Below, in pieces: positions 33,704-47,260 of a DNA stretch of 64,000 nucleotides. Source of the DNA: Diploscapter coronatus (taxonomy: Eukaryota; Nematoda; Chromadorea; Rhabditida; Rhabditidae); contig OZ038422.1 of assembly GCA_964036155.1 (NCBI GenBank), positions 79,445,201 to 79,509,200 of the forward strand, written 5' to 3'. The notes under the pieces are model-generated. The model made no database searches. It was given only the letters and a program-made list of their open reading frames with translations, and was not told where the DNA came from. The translations under genes were made by a program, and so were the position numbers. Position 1 is the first letter of the stretch. Each line of letters opens with the position of its first letter.

Positions 33704-36700
33704 TTATGGATTCAAAGTGTTAGTTAAACTTGCCGGTCTCCGCTCAAATGGTATTTTGTGAGATTCTTCCAATTCTGTGCTATTCGAGACCATCGCTTTC
33801 TGGACTTCCGGTGATATCGTCGAAAATTCGTCCTCTACGGCGATGTCTTCACCGTCCATCTCAAATGAAATATGATTTTGGAAGGTTTGAAAAGGAAAAG
33901 TCATAAATTTCATACCGCTTCCTTATGACTTGTATCTTCTGGATCATGATGAGATCTGTGGGGATTTACTGAAAAATAACCTTCTGAAAGTTGCTTTTAC
34001 AATTTTGTACCATATCTGTAGATTAGCTGGACGAAAACCTGCCCTCTTCCAGCTCGGGAAATTATCGGAACGAGGTTGTTATCAGACACGAATCGCTGAG
34101 GCTTATTCAGGCCGCAACAGAATCTGAAGGCATTTATTATTGTTGGAAAGAACAATTTATGATCTTCAGAGGAAAAGCTGTGCGAAGCCTCCGATTTCGA
34201 CTTCAAAATACTCCGAACTTTGAGTTTTTTTTTCTGGAGGAAGAATTCACTTATATTTCAAAATTAAACAAGAATTTGGCCTCTCATAGCCCTGTTCAGA
34301 AATTAGTAATATTCAGGTTGAAAATTTCTAGAACAAACTTCCTCGATTGAGGAACCAGATCCGACTATATCCAATATGAACTGCGCGATATGACGTGTTC
34401 GTGATTCGCAAGTTGAAGAGAAACAATTAGGAGAATTTAGTTGGTCTACCTGTATCCAGTGACCCTTTTATCGGCCTGAGCCTTGATCTCGACCGAATCG
34501 TGATAGCACCCTTGGATGCACTTCCCAATTGCCCCTTCGACGTAGATTTCTATCTTCTTCCCGGCAGGGGCCTAAAAACCAATGAAGAAGTATTATTTTT
34601 ATTGCTAGAGAAAGCTAACCCGAATATGGTAATTGCACTGTCTGGCTTGTTTCGTGTTCCTTGGTTTGACATTGATTCGCAATCGACGGAAGGACGGTTT
34701 GGCGTTCAAAACTCCGCGACAATTTGGTGGGTTAGACTGCTGTACTTGTTGACATCGCGGACCGCCGAAAGCAGGCGGGCATCTGTTTTTTTTTTTTTTT
34801 TTTTAATGAAGCCATTAATATTCGCCTTTCATTGAAATACTATTCAAAGAGAAAATAGGTTTTTGCGATACGTAAAAACCAAACGAACCTGCATACCCCA
34901 CATTTCTTCGGATCCTGATACCCTCCATTGAAGCACCGGATTTTATTTTTGCATGCTCCTGAAATAATTAACATGTGTTATCTTTTCGAATAACCTTACT
35001 TCCACACGAATAGTGAGAGTTGATCTTCTGAATGTCTAAAAATGATGGCCCTGCCATTTGACCCATCGCTGCTTGCTCTCTGGGGTTCTTGGCGACTAGC
35101 GATGGTCCACCAGTCACTGTGAATCTAAAAACCACAAATCTTGCTCGATATTATGGAATTACACTTACTCATCGGGACGGTAGTGCATCACGCTACTGGA
35201 TTATGAAAATACAAGCTTATTAGTCTAAAGAATTCAATCAAAATAATAGCGTTCCCTCATAAAATCACTCGCTTTTTGTGGAAATAATAGCATTATGAAA
35301 CCATTACATAAAAAGCAAATGGGGTTTACAATAATCTAAGTCTAAATATTACCCAATATCGTAGGGTTCGTTATAGGTGTTCATTTGAGATCGTGGAGTC
35401 TAAATAGCTTCTTTGTTCCGAATAACAATGGAAACCAAACCTTTGCAAAATTGTAAAATAAGCTCCTTGGAATTTGTTTTGGCACCAAAGTTATGCTGCT
35501 ATCTCTGTCATAACGGGATTGCTCACTAGATTAGGTTTATTGAGCTGACAGTTATGCGTCCGAAAAAAAAACTTACTGAAATAGTCCCAGAGCATGACCG
35601 ATCTCATGCGCTAAACATTTTGTTTCCATTAGTTTAAGGAAATTGATTGTTACATGTAACTCCGAAAGGCTCGCATCCTTTGCCGATGCTCAGCAATTGC
35701 TTGCCTTGAGGAGGATCTCTGCCTACTGTACTCCAACAACCAGCGTCGTAATCGATGTAATACAGGTAAACCTGGATAATTCATTGGGTAATTGAACAAT
35801 TAACGGCATAATTGTTGATCAAGCATGAAAGGGAATGGAACTATGGGTCATGGGAACAGAAATACAACCGAGTTTCGGAGATAAATCTACTAAAAAGTAA
35901 AAAAAAACTCTGATCTATTATTGATGACACCTACCTTTTCGTTTCTTCTCGGTCTAAATTTCACACACGTCTGAGATTGCCAATATCTCATAGCCGTGAT
36001 TATTGCGTTTTTCGTTTTAGGTCCTGAAATTGTGTTCGTCAGTTTAGTTCGGTAGTTATTTTGGCGAACTGATGTTTGGATGAAACGCGTAAGGAGCATA
36101 TCCCCTCCAGATTGTGTTGGGGTAATTCCAGTCCCGATATGCAGTTCGGGCCTTGCGAGTGGCTGATTCACGAACGATCTCACGAAGCAGACCTGCAGTG
36201 ATTCGGATATCTCCTTGGAAGAGGTGATCGCTAAAATTCGAGAATTTTACAGAATAATAAATTAGGCATAGGTAAAATGAAAGTTCGAATCGGAATGTTT
36301 TCTAATTTTCATCGGAGTTTCAATTTGGTTTTACTTCTTTTAAAATATTCGGCATTCATCCTTTTTCATGGTTCATATTTAGGTGTCGAATTTATTACGA
36401 GATGAAACTTTTACCGGTATTTTTCATTGAGCTTGCTGATTGTAGACTGATTGTTATCAGGCATCACAGGAGTATCAGCGGCAGGATTCTACAAAATCAA
36501 ATTTCAAATTGTTTTCACATGGGAGATTTACATGGGCAATATACTCTTCATTTTTATATTCGAGCTCGACATTTTGTGCTAGCTGATCCCTCAGTGCATA
36601 TTGTTCCTTGGGGTCTACGAAATCTGACAACTAAAATAACACATTTTAAACTCGAAAATACCAAAGCAATCTTACAACAGGATCATCGATACCTAGAACC

Positions 36701-36750
36701 TCTATAATTTGTATGCATAGAAGAATAAATACAATTGAATAATAGTTCAT
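33704..36750 (-). CDS. Secreted astacin metalloprotease with EGF-like and CUB domains (NAS family)
   Basis: About 17 exons encode ~535 aa. The first exon (from ATG 36750) is a signal peptide, MNYYSIVFILLCIQIIEVLG. A propeptide with the FQGD aspartate-switch motif and a basic processing stretch (ATRKAR) follows. The catalytic domain has HEIGHALGLFHEQSRYDRD (zinc-binding HExxHxxGxxH; exon 35610-35577 and the next) and the Met-turn SVMHY. An EGF-like module (CFNGGY...CPPAFGGPRC) and a CUB-like module (CRGVLNA...GYRFCC) come next, typical of nematode NAS proteases with EGF plus CUB. Past the CUB module a short intron joins two more exons into a ~70-residue His/acidic tail ending SLTNTLNP; without that intron the protein stops at YGTKL. 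The enzyme is secreted and zinc-dependent. Its substrate is unknown, though relatives process cuticle or matrix. I could not assign a specific nas number. Confidence 0.88.
34786..34804. repeat. T19 homopolymer abutting an astacin exon
   Basis: Nineteen T residues on the plus strand sit directly next to the 3' splice site of the exon that begins CPPAFGG, so the gene strand has poly(A) where nematode introns normally have T-rich TTTTCAG. Confidence 0.9.
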
Positions 36751-37855
36751 AATAAAAGTGGATGAAATGAAAATTCAGACCTCTTTTTTCTAGTCTGCCA
36801 GATAGGATGGGATATATGGGGATTTGCGAGGATTTGAGGATGGATGCGAACCTGGGGTCAGAAAGATGCGATCTTTACGCTGCAATGCATGAGGGTGTTC
36901 GCAGATTTTGTAGATAGGCGCATTTCAATATTACGCCTATGGATCGAGATCCTAAAGCGATTTTTGACGATCTATGCTTACGAAAATAAAAATTAAAAAT
37001 AAAGAAGATAATTTAGGGTAGTGGATTTTAAAAATATCGAAGAAAAGGAATAAAGAAACCTTTCGGTGAAAAGTTGTCGTAGGTGGTTTATCAATTTATT
37101 CATTTTTAAATCGAAAAGGAAAAGTATCTGAAAATTTTCGAAAACGGAGGAGATTGCAAAGCATATAAAAATTTAGAAGAAGGTGGAATTTTTATTTACC
37201 AAAATTGGAATTTTCGAACAGGTTTAACGTGTATTTTATTCCATAAATCGTATCCCATTTAATTATGCAATGTAAGCAGTATTCAATAATGATGTGGAGT
37301 GTATGTTATGTTTTGTCATTGAATCATGCAAGGCACTCGTAATCAATCAGGCATTGTTCTCGAAAAGCATCATTTTGCAAGGATTGTCGATATTTTCGGC
37401 ATTCACTCATAATTCCTCACAAACGCTTCGATACGTAACCAGTTCTTGGTTATGACAAATCCAAAGTCTGAATATCCCTCCCTTATCATCGAGGAAAGCA
37501 AAGAGAAGGACTGTCTTTTGCTTGTCAACATCTTTAATTCTTCAAATATCCCCTACCCTCTCTTCTCATATATCCAAATCCTGACTTACAAGTTTCCCCT
37601 AGACGGAGAACAGACCATATCTTGTTATCTTTATTATCGCACCATTTCAGCAGCTGATTTATTATCACTATCCGGGTATAAGTAATGCCGTTACATATAA
37701 GCCAACCCATTTGTTATTTTATTATTTTTAGTGATCCTCTGCGAAAACTAGACTTTGTTGTTTTTACATTAACAACACATCGTTTACTTTCTGCCATTTT
37801 CCATATAAATTTGTCGTTTTATTTAGAAATATTCGAGAATTTTAGGTAAGAAATC
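36751..37855. promoter_or_regulatory. Divergent promoter region, astacin and cut-1
   Basis: The 1.1 kb between the astacin ATG (-) and the cut-1 ATG (+) contains no gene that I can support. It should hold both promoters. An open plus frame around 37446-37685 has no partner exons and ends before cut-1. No TATA box or clear dyad was found. Confidence 0.4.
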
Positions 37856-40366
37856 ATGATGCTTTACCTGTTATCATTCGAGATTTTGATGTTAGCATGC
37901 TATATTAATGCTATTCCGGTAGACAACAACGTTGAAGGCGAGCCTGAGGTAATTGAATAGCTTATTTAGTGATATTAGAAAGTGGAGTTCAGGTGGAATG
38001 CGGCCCAACTTCAATCACAGTGAATTTCAATACTCGAAATCCGTTCGAAGGACATGTTTACGTGAAAGGACTTTATGATCAACAAGGATGTAGAAACGAC
38101 GAGGGAGGTCGGCAGGTAAATATTATTTTTTGCGATGCCTTCTCCTCCTTTAAATTTCATGAGTTATTAATTCAATTTCGCCTGATGTGAGATAGTTTCC
38201 GTTGAATTTTAAGTATCGTGCATGAATGGGAAGATTCTGAACTTTCGAATACCGTTTGCGGTTTAAATTTAAGCCGAAGAATTCTATTTAGGTTTCGAGA
38301 TGTCACCCATTTCTGTTCAGTTATTCTCCCATTCTTTGTTGGCGAAATTGAAATTTATTCGAGTTAGAAGATTTTGTTCATGGAATATTCTGGATGAATG
38401 AGTATTTCCTCGATTACAGGTCGCTGGCATTGAATTACCATTCGACTCCTGCAACACTGCTCGAACTAGGTCTTTGAATCCAAAAGGAGTTTTCGTTTCC
38501 AACACCGTCGTTATTTCCTTCCACCCCCAATTCGTCACTAAAGTTGATAGGTAGTTATTGAAAATGCCGTATCCCATGAAATTTTAAATCCAGAGCCTAC
38601 CGCATTCAGTGCTTCTACATGGAAGCAGACAAGACAGTTTCGACCCAAATCGAAGTTTCCGACCTCACGACCGCCTTCCAAACCCAGGTTCCTAACAAAT
38701 TCATAATATTTGAAAACTGAATAATGTCAGATCGTCCCCATGCCAGTCTGCAAGTACGAAATCCTGGACGGAGGTCCATCTGGCCAGCCGATCCAATTCG
38801 CCGTTATCGGGCAACAGGTTTCAACATTTCAGCCAAACGATATTTGCATTACTAAAATAGGTCTATCACAAATGGACCTGCGATTCCGAGACTACCGACA
38901 CATTTTGTGCTGTGGTGCACAGCTGCACGGTAGATGATGGCAACGGCGACACCGTGCAGATTCTCGACGATGAAGGATGTGCTCTCGATCGATTCTTGCT
39001 CAACAATCTCGAATACCCGACTGACCTCATGGCTGGTCAGGAAGCGCACGTCTACAAATACGCGGACAGATCACAACTATTCTATCAGTGCCAGATCAGC
39101 ATCACAATTAAGGTATGCACTTTGAAATCAGCCTTAAAATTGTGTAGAGTATCACAAGCATGGAAAGCAATTCATCCCTTTTCCGTGAGGATGAAGTGAA
39201 TTTTGATTTTCTTAGAGTAACTTTCATTCGAAGATATTTCATCTTCTATTATTTGAAGATATATTTGTGCATCCCTACGCACCATCTTGGAATCTAAAAC
39301 ATTCCAATTTCCTGAATCATGCACTTCCCGAAAAATTTCTGTATACGAATTTCACATAGGATCCTGGAAGTGAGTGTGCTCGTCCAACTTGCGCAGAGCC
39401 TCAAGGATTCGGAGCAACAAAGCTTGCTGGGCCAACGAGTACTGGAACTGCGGCGGCAGGAGGTACACCTGCTCAGACCGGAACAGCTACTGGTGGAAGG
39501 AGAAACGCCACTGCAAGAGGAGTTCAGAATCTCGAGGTTAGGAATAAGGAAGCTGAACTAATGATTTGAATGATTTGTCGCTATTCAGATCGAGCAACTT
39601 CGATTGCTCCGCAAGCGATCAGTGCACTCACCAGATGAGCAGGTGATGGATGTCAGAACGGAGCTAAGCACTCTCGATGTCATGCAGGCGAGAAATTTCG
39701 TGTTTTATAAGATTGTGCTAGTAGTGAAATACTACAAACTTTATAAGGAAAACAAGGTTTTAGTAACGAATACTATCGAGAATTTCAAGATAAGTCAAGT
39801 TGAGCACGCTGATAGGAGATATTTTGATGACAAGTATCTCCTTGAACCCTGCTTTCTGAAATTGACAACGAACTTTCCTTTTTTCTCTGTTTTGCAAGCG
39901 TTAACAAATGCAAAATTAACGTACATTGTTGCGAACCTTGACACGGGCATTTTTCGTGCAGCAACAAAATGTACATGGGAAACTTTGGAAGATAACTCTA
40001 GGGATTAGGATATGTGGTGGACACTTTTAACCCGGATATTTGTCATCAGTGTGTGCTGATTTGAATTCCCTGAAATTTTCGACAAAACTTGTTATTAATA
40101 CATTTTAGCTTTCTTGTGAATCCACATTTGTTGTTTCAGAATCTAATTCGTTTGTCTTTTAGGATGAGCTATCGTCTCTGTCACCAGCTACCGCTGAACG
40201 ACTTGTGTCTACAGGCGATTTCTCGCCAGAGCGAATCAGTTCACCCGGGCCGTGCTTGAGTTCAATCTATTTCGCTGGCTTCTTGCTGCTGGCCATCCTG
40301 ATCGCCACCGTTCTCTCAGTTTACATCTACCACTCGACTGCAACAATGCGACACAGAAAGTATTAA
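37856..40366 (+). CDS. cut-1: Cuticlin CUT-1, ZP-domain cuticle protein
   Basis: Nine exons (37856-37948, 37993-38115, 38420-38550, 38594-38687, 38731-38817, 38861-39112, 39360-39536, 39589-39687, 40163-40366) give 419 aa. A hydrophobic signal peptide is followed by a ZP domain that is nearly identical to nematode CUT-1, from VECGPTSITVNFNTRNPFEG through VYHKWTCDSETTDTFC to CQISITIKDPGSECARPTC. A Gly/Thr/Ala spacer, a furin-type site (LLRKRS), a short acidic segment and a C-terminal membrane anchor (FAGFLLLAILIATVLSVYIY) follow. Cuticlins are cross-linked, insoluble cuticle components; CUT-1 is best known from dauer alae. The only weak point is the exon 8 donor: either a GC donor after VMQ (39687) or a GT nine bases earlier. 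Both keep the frame. Confidence 0.95.
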
Positions 40367-40583
40367 GCATCGTTTCCTGACCTTTCTATGATATTTCTAC
40401 TTCATTATTTGAAAAAGAAATCTTTGAAGAAATATCTTTGGAAGGTTGTGGAAAAATGTACTTGGCAAGATTTTGATCTGATGTAAATTTTCTACCAGAA
40501 AAACTCCATTTTTTGTTAGAAAATTTACAAATCTAATTTATTTTTTACAAATTATTAGCTATGTAGTTTGATGACATGGGTGC

Positions 40584-40589
40584 AATAAA
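40584..40589 (+). terminator. Poly(A) signal of cut-1
   Basis: AATAAA lies 217 nt past the cut-1 stop on its strand, in the context TGCAATAAAAGTT. Confidence 0.6.
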
Positions 40590-43500
40590 AGTTTAATTTA
40601 ATAAGATTTTATTTAAAGCCGAGGTTCTTGTAAGTCTCGGCAAGTTATAACAATATACGCTCTGAAGGGTGTGATTATGCCACTTGAACTTGAGCCAGAA
40701 GGGCTGACTTATTATCTTTATTAGAGAGAGAAAGGGAGCCATTCGTTATTTTGCCCACCATCGAAATTATTCAGAGCCTGAAATCCAAGGACAAGTGTCT
40801 GTTCATTTGTGAAGACTCTGCATAAATGAGTTGATGAATCGAGTTGGGGGGATAGGATGTGACTACTTTATGACATTCTCTATGTGGAATAGAAAATCTT
40901 GGGTTTGGTAAGTTTCAATGAAATGGAATAAGATTCAGATATTCAAAAAAAAATTTTAACTTATTTTACTCGAAGATCATAACTAAACTAAAATGTAAAA
41001 TAAGTAAACGGATAGATTATGATCTTGAAATATGTCACCTTTACTTTCTATGAGTTCTATGAAAGTTCACAAGAGAACTCCCAACTTTGAGCACTTTTAT
41101 GATCGCCACGCGACTCTGTGTTCGGTAGATGATCCTTTACGACAACGTCCAGTTCATTAATTAATTGCATCGTCCCTTCCAAAATCAAAAATGGTTGGTT
41201 TCTTTGTTATGCAAATAGATACCGCTTTGTAGGGTTAGAGGAGGAGATAAAGAAGACAAGGTTAACCAAGCGGAACTTCATGAAAATGGAAACATGAGAT
41301 CGAAAGTTGAGATAAACTTAGGATGGTACAACGAGGCAGGTTAGTCTGACTCAAAGATAGACATTTAGGTTAGGTAATAGCCAATTAGAAATTGATTTCA
41401 TTAGCTAGTCTTTCTTTCAAGGAAAGTTGTGGTCCATTAGACTGACCAATTACAACCACATTAATGGACTTTAGGAAGACCGTAACAAAGGAATTTCAAA
41501 TTTTGAAAAATCTGCTCGAAAGAGACAGTAAAAAGCTGAATAGAAAAAATAATTCCTTTAAATTTAACCCGAAGAATAGATCTTACTTTCTGCGTCGGTT
41601 AGAAACGAATTAAATTCTACATTTTGGAAATTTGAACAAATTCCAATGGGCTTTTAACTAATGAGAGTATACTATTTTAGAATCGAAATTCCACCTCAGC
41701 ATTCCTCGGCGAACTTCAAACGTCGATTATCATTATCATTAATCAAAGCGTAGATTGCTATCATGAATTTTAATAACGTTTTTATAGATCGACGCGAAAG
41801 TTTTTCTTTCTGCTTCGGGTCAGCGAGGATCTGTTTACGATGGGTTATAAAACGGTTGGCGCAAACTGTCGAGAGATAACGCAAGAAGAACGTGAGCGTG
41901 TCGTGTCGGAAAAATTGTAAAAGCAAGCTACGCAAGACTTGCTAATGAATGACCTCGAATGCTACAAAAGTCAGGAGTAGAAGATAGACGACTCATTTAT
42001 GATCCTGGACATTATCATAGCCTTTTAATCAAACGCATTGTTAAAGTAATGAAAATTTATCTTATAAAAATTTAAATTTGGAGTATATTTTTCTATTTTT
42101 TTTGCTTATTGGCATAACTGGGATATGCAGTATTCCTGTATGAGTGACAGTTTCCCATAAGTAGGTGACTAAAAAGGGATCCTAATCATACCGCATCTCT
42201 TTGCACCGGAAATCTTCTTAAATCCGATCTACTTAGCCAATGCTATTTCTCGATAGTTTGTATCTTTTCTATGGTACTTAGGAGTTTTTTACTTGCAAAA
42301 TTATACCGGGACTGAAATAAAGATAAAATCTGTGTATTGTTTCTAAATATTTACATGCACAGTAAATCACGGATGATCTAAAAGAGACGAAAAGGGGCCT
42401 ATTTTCTTTTATATTTTTTCTGTATGCTTTCGTGTATTCGGAAATTGTGAGAATATTATTTACAGTCCATAAAAGCTTGTAAATACTGATCAAAGATAGT
42501 AGGATTACTGTAATTCTTTTGTGCAAAGTACAGTCAGCTAAAACAAATTGCTTTGTCAATAGAGCACAACGGAATTACCTAAAAGGCGTAAATCTCTAGG
42601 TAAACATTGCTCACCGATTTTGGCCCTTTTGTACTCGCAAGATTACCGACAACTTTCTCACCAAAATTAGATAGCTTGTAACATTTTCTGTTTTAGACTG
42701 AGGCTATTTTTAATCCTAATCTTTGAAATGTTCATTTTAAAACCCGTGAATTATTGACGAGTGTTTTCATATTTTGCGCGAATTTTCCCAGTTTGAATCA
42801 TTAATTGCCGTATTAGTGTGGAAATTCGCAACTGACAACCAAATAACCGAGTAATCGCACGATATTCGAGTAAACAATTAGACTAAACACAATTAAGTTA
42901 TGCAATTCTGTCAGGTAATATGAAATATTTTCAAAATATCTAAAGCGTAGTAGGCAATTTTCTGGAAGAATAACCGTTTTTCAAAAATCGGCACATATTT
43001 TGAGAAAAATCTGGAATATCGGCATCGATCATGATAAATGGAATTGGAAATGACTCAACTAGATTTATCCGCAACTTCAATTTTCATTCAGCGAAAATAT
43101 TATTCCTTTCAGAGCAAATGACAAACCCAATTATGGTAACCCCATACCATTTGGGTGCTCAAATTGATACCAATAATATAAGAGCAAATGGGAAAATGGG
43201 ATTTACGTCAGCCAGGTGTACTAAACATTGGAAGAATGGTTCGAGAATAATTGCATCATGCTAGAATAGGAAAACACTGTCATACTCAATCAATGTAAAA
43301 TGAGATATGTTTCAAAATTTTATAAATCTAGCAAACTTGAAAAGTCGTAAATTTGATGTAATAAAAGTTGTTTGAATTATCACAAATTTAGCGAAGTTCT
43401 GGCATTTTCCATAATGCTATGTGAAAATCAGGTTTTATCGAGAAAATAAACTGACTAATTTCATGAAATTGAGGACCACCCATAAGTTTCTCATTTTTCC

Positions 43501-46500
43501 CACGTTTCATATTTTCCGACTTTTTCTAATCTTCGGCTTCCGCTGGCCTATTATAGTTATCCTAGTAAAATGCGTCAAATATGTTGTTTCTTACTCTAAA
43601 TTTTCTTGCATATTTCTCAGTCTGTCTCTTTTTCTCTCTTCTTGTCACTCTATATTCTCCTTCCTTTGAATTTACCGCCAAAGAGGTGAGTGGCCCTTGT
43701 CATGTACCTGCACTTACAGCATATCTTTTTGATCATATCTCTGCCTCTCTAACCTCTATATTTCTCATCACACCTCGGTGATAAGTTGTGAACATCCGGA
43801 AAACTAACACAAATTAGCAGATACTATCATTTTTCTCACAATCATAAGCTTTGATAAATTTTGAAGACAATTTTTCTCAACAGAAAGTCCAGATGATGGA
43901 CAATAGGACTGTTCAGAATTACAATTTTGAAAATCCAAAATAGAACTGAATTTTTCTATGACCATGAATTGTGAAATTAAAAAAAAAAAAAACGCTCATG
44001 GTGAGCAAAGTTATATGATTTTTGAAGCATATCAAATTATTCTTTCCATATTTACAAAACTTTATCCTAAAGTTTTAGCCTAAATCTAATTTCTTTCCTG
44101 CTCCATTTTTCAAGTTCTGTTGTGATATCCTTACGCAAATATTCCCACGCGTCATTTTGAATGTTCCTCTTCTCCTATTTTCAGGTTTTCCGACTAATTT
44201 TCTCACGTAAATTAACCCGTCCGTCGGGTGGCAGAAGAGTTACGCTTTGAACGGTCTTTTAGAAGGAAATAGCGTTGAACATTTAGAGGAAAAGTTGAGA
44301 AATAGTACGGAGAAGAGATAGTCGCAATTTTCTATTTTATGTGTTTAGGTCATCGAATAAACAGTGATTTGTTAGAGATAAGGAAAGTTCCAGAGATAAA
44401 AAGATACCGACTAGATATAGAGGGATTTGAAGAGGGCATAGAGAAGAAAATGGCAGCTGGCTCCAAGGGGTCTGTAGAGGGATTTTTCTTTCTTCTCTCC
44501 TAATTTCTAAATATTTCTCTATTTCCAAAGTCCTCTCTAAATCAAATACTATTCTCAGCTTTATCTCTCCTCTGCTTCTCTCAAATTACAGTGATCTTTC
44601 TCGGATGTCTTTTCGTCTCCCATCGATCAACGCTATTTTCCACCTGCTCTATCTTACTCACCAATTTGTCGGCTCACACCACTGCGTAGTGATGAATGGG
44701 TTGTTGAGTTTAGGCTTCACCCTTTTATTTCCACCCTTTTCTCCCACAATACATACTATTTCTCCTAGTATGTATTCTTGTTTTCTCCTCAGATCTTGTA
44801 CTACCTCGTTCCTCTTTCATCTCTAAAAATCACTTACTATTTCTTAATTTTCTGGCCGTTTTTGTATCTTCAGATCTGGTACTATTCCCTTCAAATTATA
44901 ATTCGATTTCTTTGAATCTCTCGGAATCATATGCTATTTCGGGCTTTTGATCAACAGTTGGATTTGAGCTCGATCATTTTGGAAGGATGGCAATTCTTCA
45001 CACTGTTACAAATTGTTTGCACAAAATAGATAAAAGATAAACATTTCTTGAGGATATCGAGATTTGACAAAGTACAATGCAAATGAGAATATAAGAAATG
45101 GAAAATTATAAATTGAAAAATTTTATGATTGAACTACACCGAAAAATCCGCTTATATTCAAAATAAATTGTAAAATGATCACTGACTTTTGAAACTTATC
45201 AATGCACACGAAAAGAATAAATTGGAGTTTTTAAATCTTCTGTTAGTATCTGCCTGAATACAAATATTTTCACCAACATTTTCCTTAAACATATCCGATT
45301 TTGTTAACTCTTCTGCAATTAAAGGATTTTTGGATGTGAAAATGCTCGTGGGAAGTAGCGGCGTGGATTTGAAAGGAGACGGATATTTGACAAAAGGGCG
45401 AAAGACAGGACAATTTGTTGACTGAAGACAGGAAGGCAGTTCAAAGTAAGGAAGGACAGATAAGATCGTCTCTGAGAATGAGAAGGATTGAAAAGGACCG
45501 CACATTCCGATAATTGGATATTTTGAAGCATGCTTGAATATAATATAATATAATGGTAAAATGGTGGACTGCGTTTCAAGAAGTATACATAGCTACATGT
45601 AAAGCAAACGAGCAATGTATATGTGGAGGTCGCTTGTTTAGAATTATTTAATTCTTTAAGGTCTGTTAAACGGCTTCGTTTAATCATATCCACTAATTGA
45701 AATTAAATTCAGATAAGTTTCAAGAAAGTCGAAGATCTTGAAAATTAACGGATGAGAGGATATTCTTTATTTTAGTGCATCATTTACGAAAATGAAAACC
45801 CTAACACAACAATGAACTCTTCCTTAAGTGTTTTTCTTTCACTGGAAAAGGAAAGTTTCAGAAAATGTCAACTCCATAAAATATAATTAATTAGAGACGA
45901 AGAAGAAAAGAAAATGAGGTAGATGTGAGATGTGACCGGAAAAAAAGTTTATCTTCCCCTTTGGATCTCGACTTGTGGAGGCCGATTTTGAAGAAGATTG
46001 AATATGCGAAAGGAATACAAAGGGGAGATGGTTCTAATCGACATCTCCACGGGCAAACACACGCGACTGATTTTTTAATTCAGAATTTTTTTTTTTTCTA
46101 AAATATTTACGATTTTCTACTATATCATTTTTCTGATTTTACAATGTGAATTTCATCATGTCTTTATGTAATTTTCCATATTTTTTTTATCCTCATCGTT
46201 TATTGGCGGCGACCTTATGTTCTTATTTAATTTCACTATGCTTTGTTTTTTCATTAGCTAAAAACCCCTTAACCTGTGTTAAAAGAGAGGAGCAAGAAAA
46301 ACCTTGACATTTAGCTTTTTCTGGCTCTGGCTCCAGAATGTCTCACTAAACAAATGTATGTTTAGTTGAGAAGACACAACTGTCGACAAATCACCTCAAG
46401 CAATTTGAAGACTGGTGGTAGGAATGAGAGATCACAAATGACAGCGATGAAGCTAGAGAGAATTTGAGATTTAGAAACTCCCTTTTATTTTTGCTCTTTT

Positions 46501-47094
46501 CCTCTCTTATTTTGGCATAATCTCTAGCTTTCGCTAAATCTCGACATTTTGATCTAATTGCTCTTAGTTTATGTGTCCAACAAGAGCCCTTTGGGAAATT
46601 ACAGTATCCGGATGAATTTAAAAATAGTTTTGCGAAAACCGAAATTTTTGAATTCAACGATTTATTTGTTCAAGATTAACAATGAACAACAAAACTCATG
46701 TGAAAGTTTAAACTTAAAACGCATGTAATTCAACGATATTTTGAAATAGGAATGTCTCATAAAGAGTTTTAAGGCTAACATAGGTGAAAAATTAGACTCT
46801 ATCAGGTTTGGTCTATGGAAATTTAAAAATCTACCTGCTCGACCCAGGAAAAAATCTCCGAATTGCTAAAATCCAGAATTTATAGGGCCTAGTTACTTCT
46901 GGACAATAATCTCAAAGGAAGGAATTTCCTCCGAAACGAAATCAATATAATGGCGAAAAAATTCCAAAAGATGATTATTTTCGAAAAAAAAATCAAATAA
47001 TAGGAAAAATCGCAGGTCAATGGAAAGATGATACAATTTCATAAAAGATCAATAACTCGAATCTTGAACAAAATCGATATTTCTATCTGATCAG

Positions 47095-47260
47095 GCAGCC
47101 AGCTACTGGTTATCAAACCAGTCGGTCGATACCCCGTCGGCTCTGTTTCTTCCCTCTGCCCTCCCCTTTCTTCGTCCCGACCAATCAGATCGTCCTGCCG
47201 TTGCGTTTCGCCCCGCCCACTTTTCCCTGCACCCATTCTTCTTCTCTCGTTGTCTGTCTG
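47095..47260. promoter_or_regulatory. GC-richer island with CCAAT and GC-box words
   Basis: Within AT-rich DNA, this block contains CGACCAATCAGATCG (a CCAAT box in a near-palindromic context), GCCCCGCCCAC (a Sp/KLF-type GC box) and a pyrimidine-rich strand. No adjacent exon was found, so it may be a distal element of unc-130 or the promoter of a non-coding transcript. Confidence 0.3.

Noticed and set aside
35760..35790. Spliced-leader-like word (CAATTACCCAA) in an astacin intron
   Set aside because: It lacks the rest of the SL1 sequence, a donor, an Sm site and an snRNA promoter.
37446..37685. Plus-strand open frame upstream of cut-1
   Set aside because: No splice partner, no family match, and codon use unlike the neighbouring exons.
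43421..45693. Several 60-120 residue open frames on both strands
   Set aside because: They are Phe/Leu/Ser-rich products of pyrimidine-rich DNA, with no splice structure or recognisable domain.
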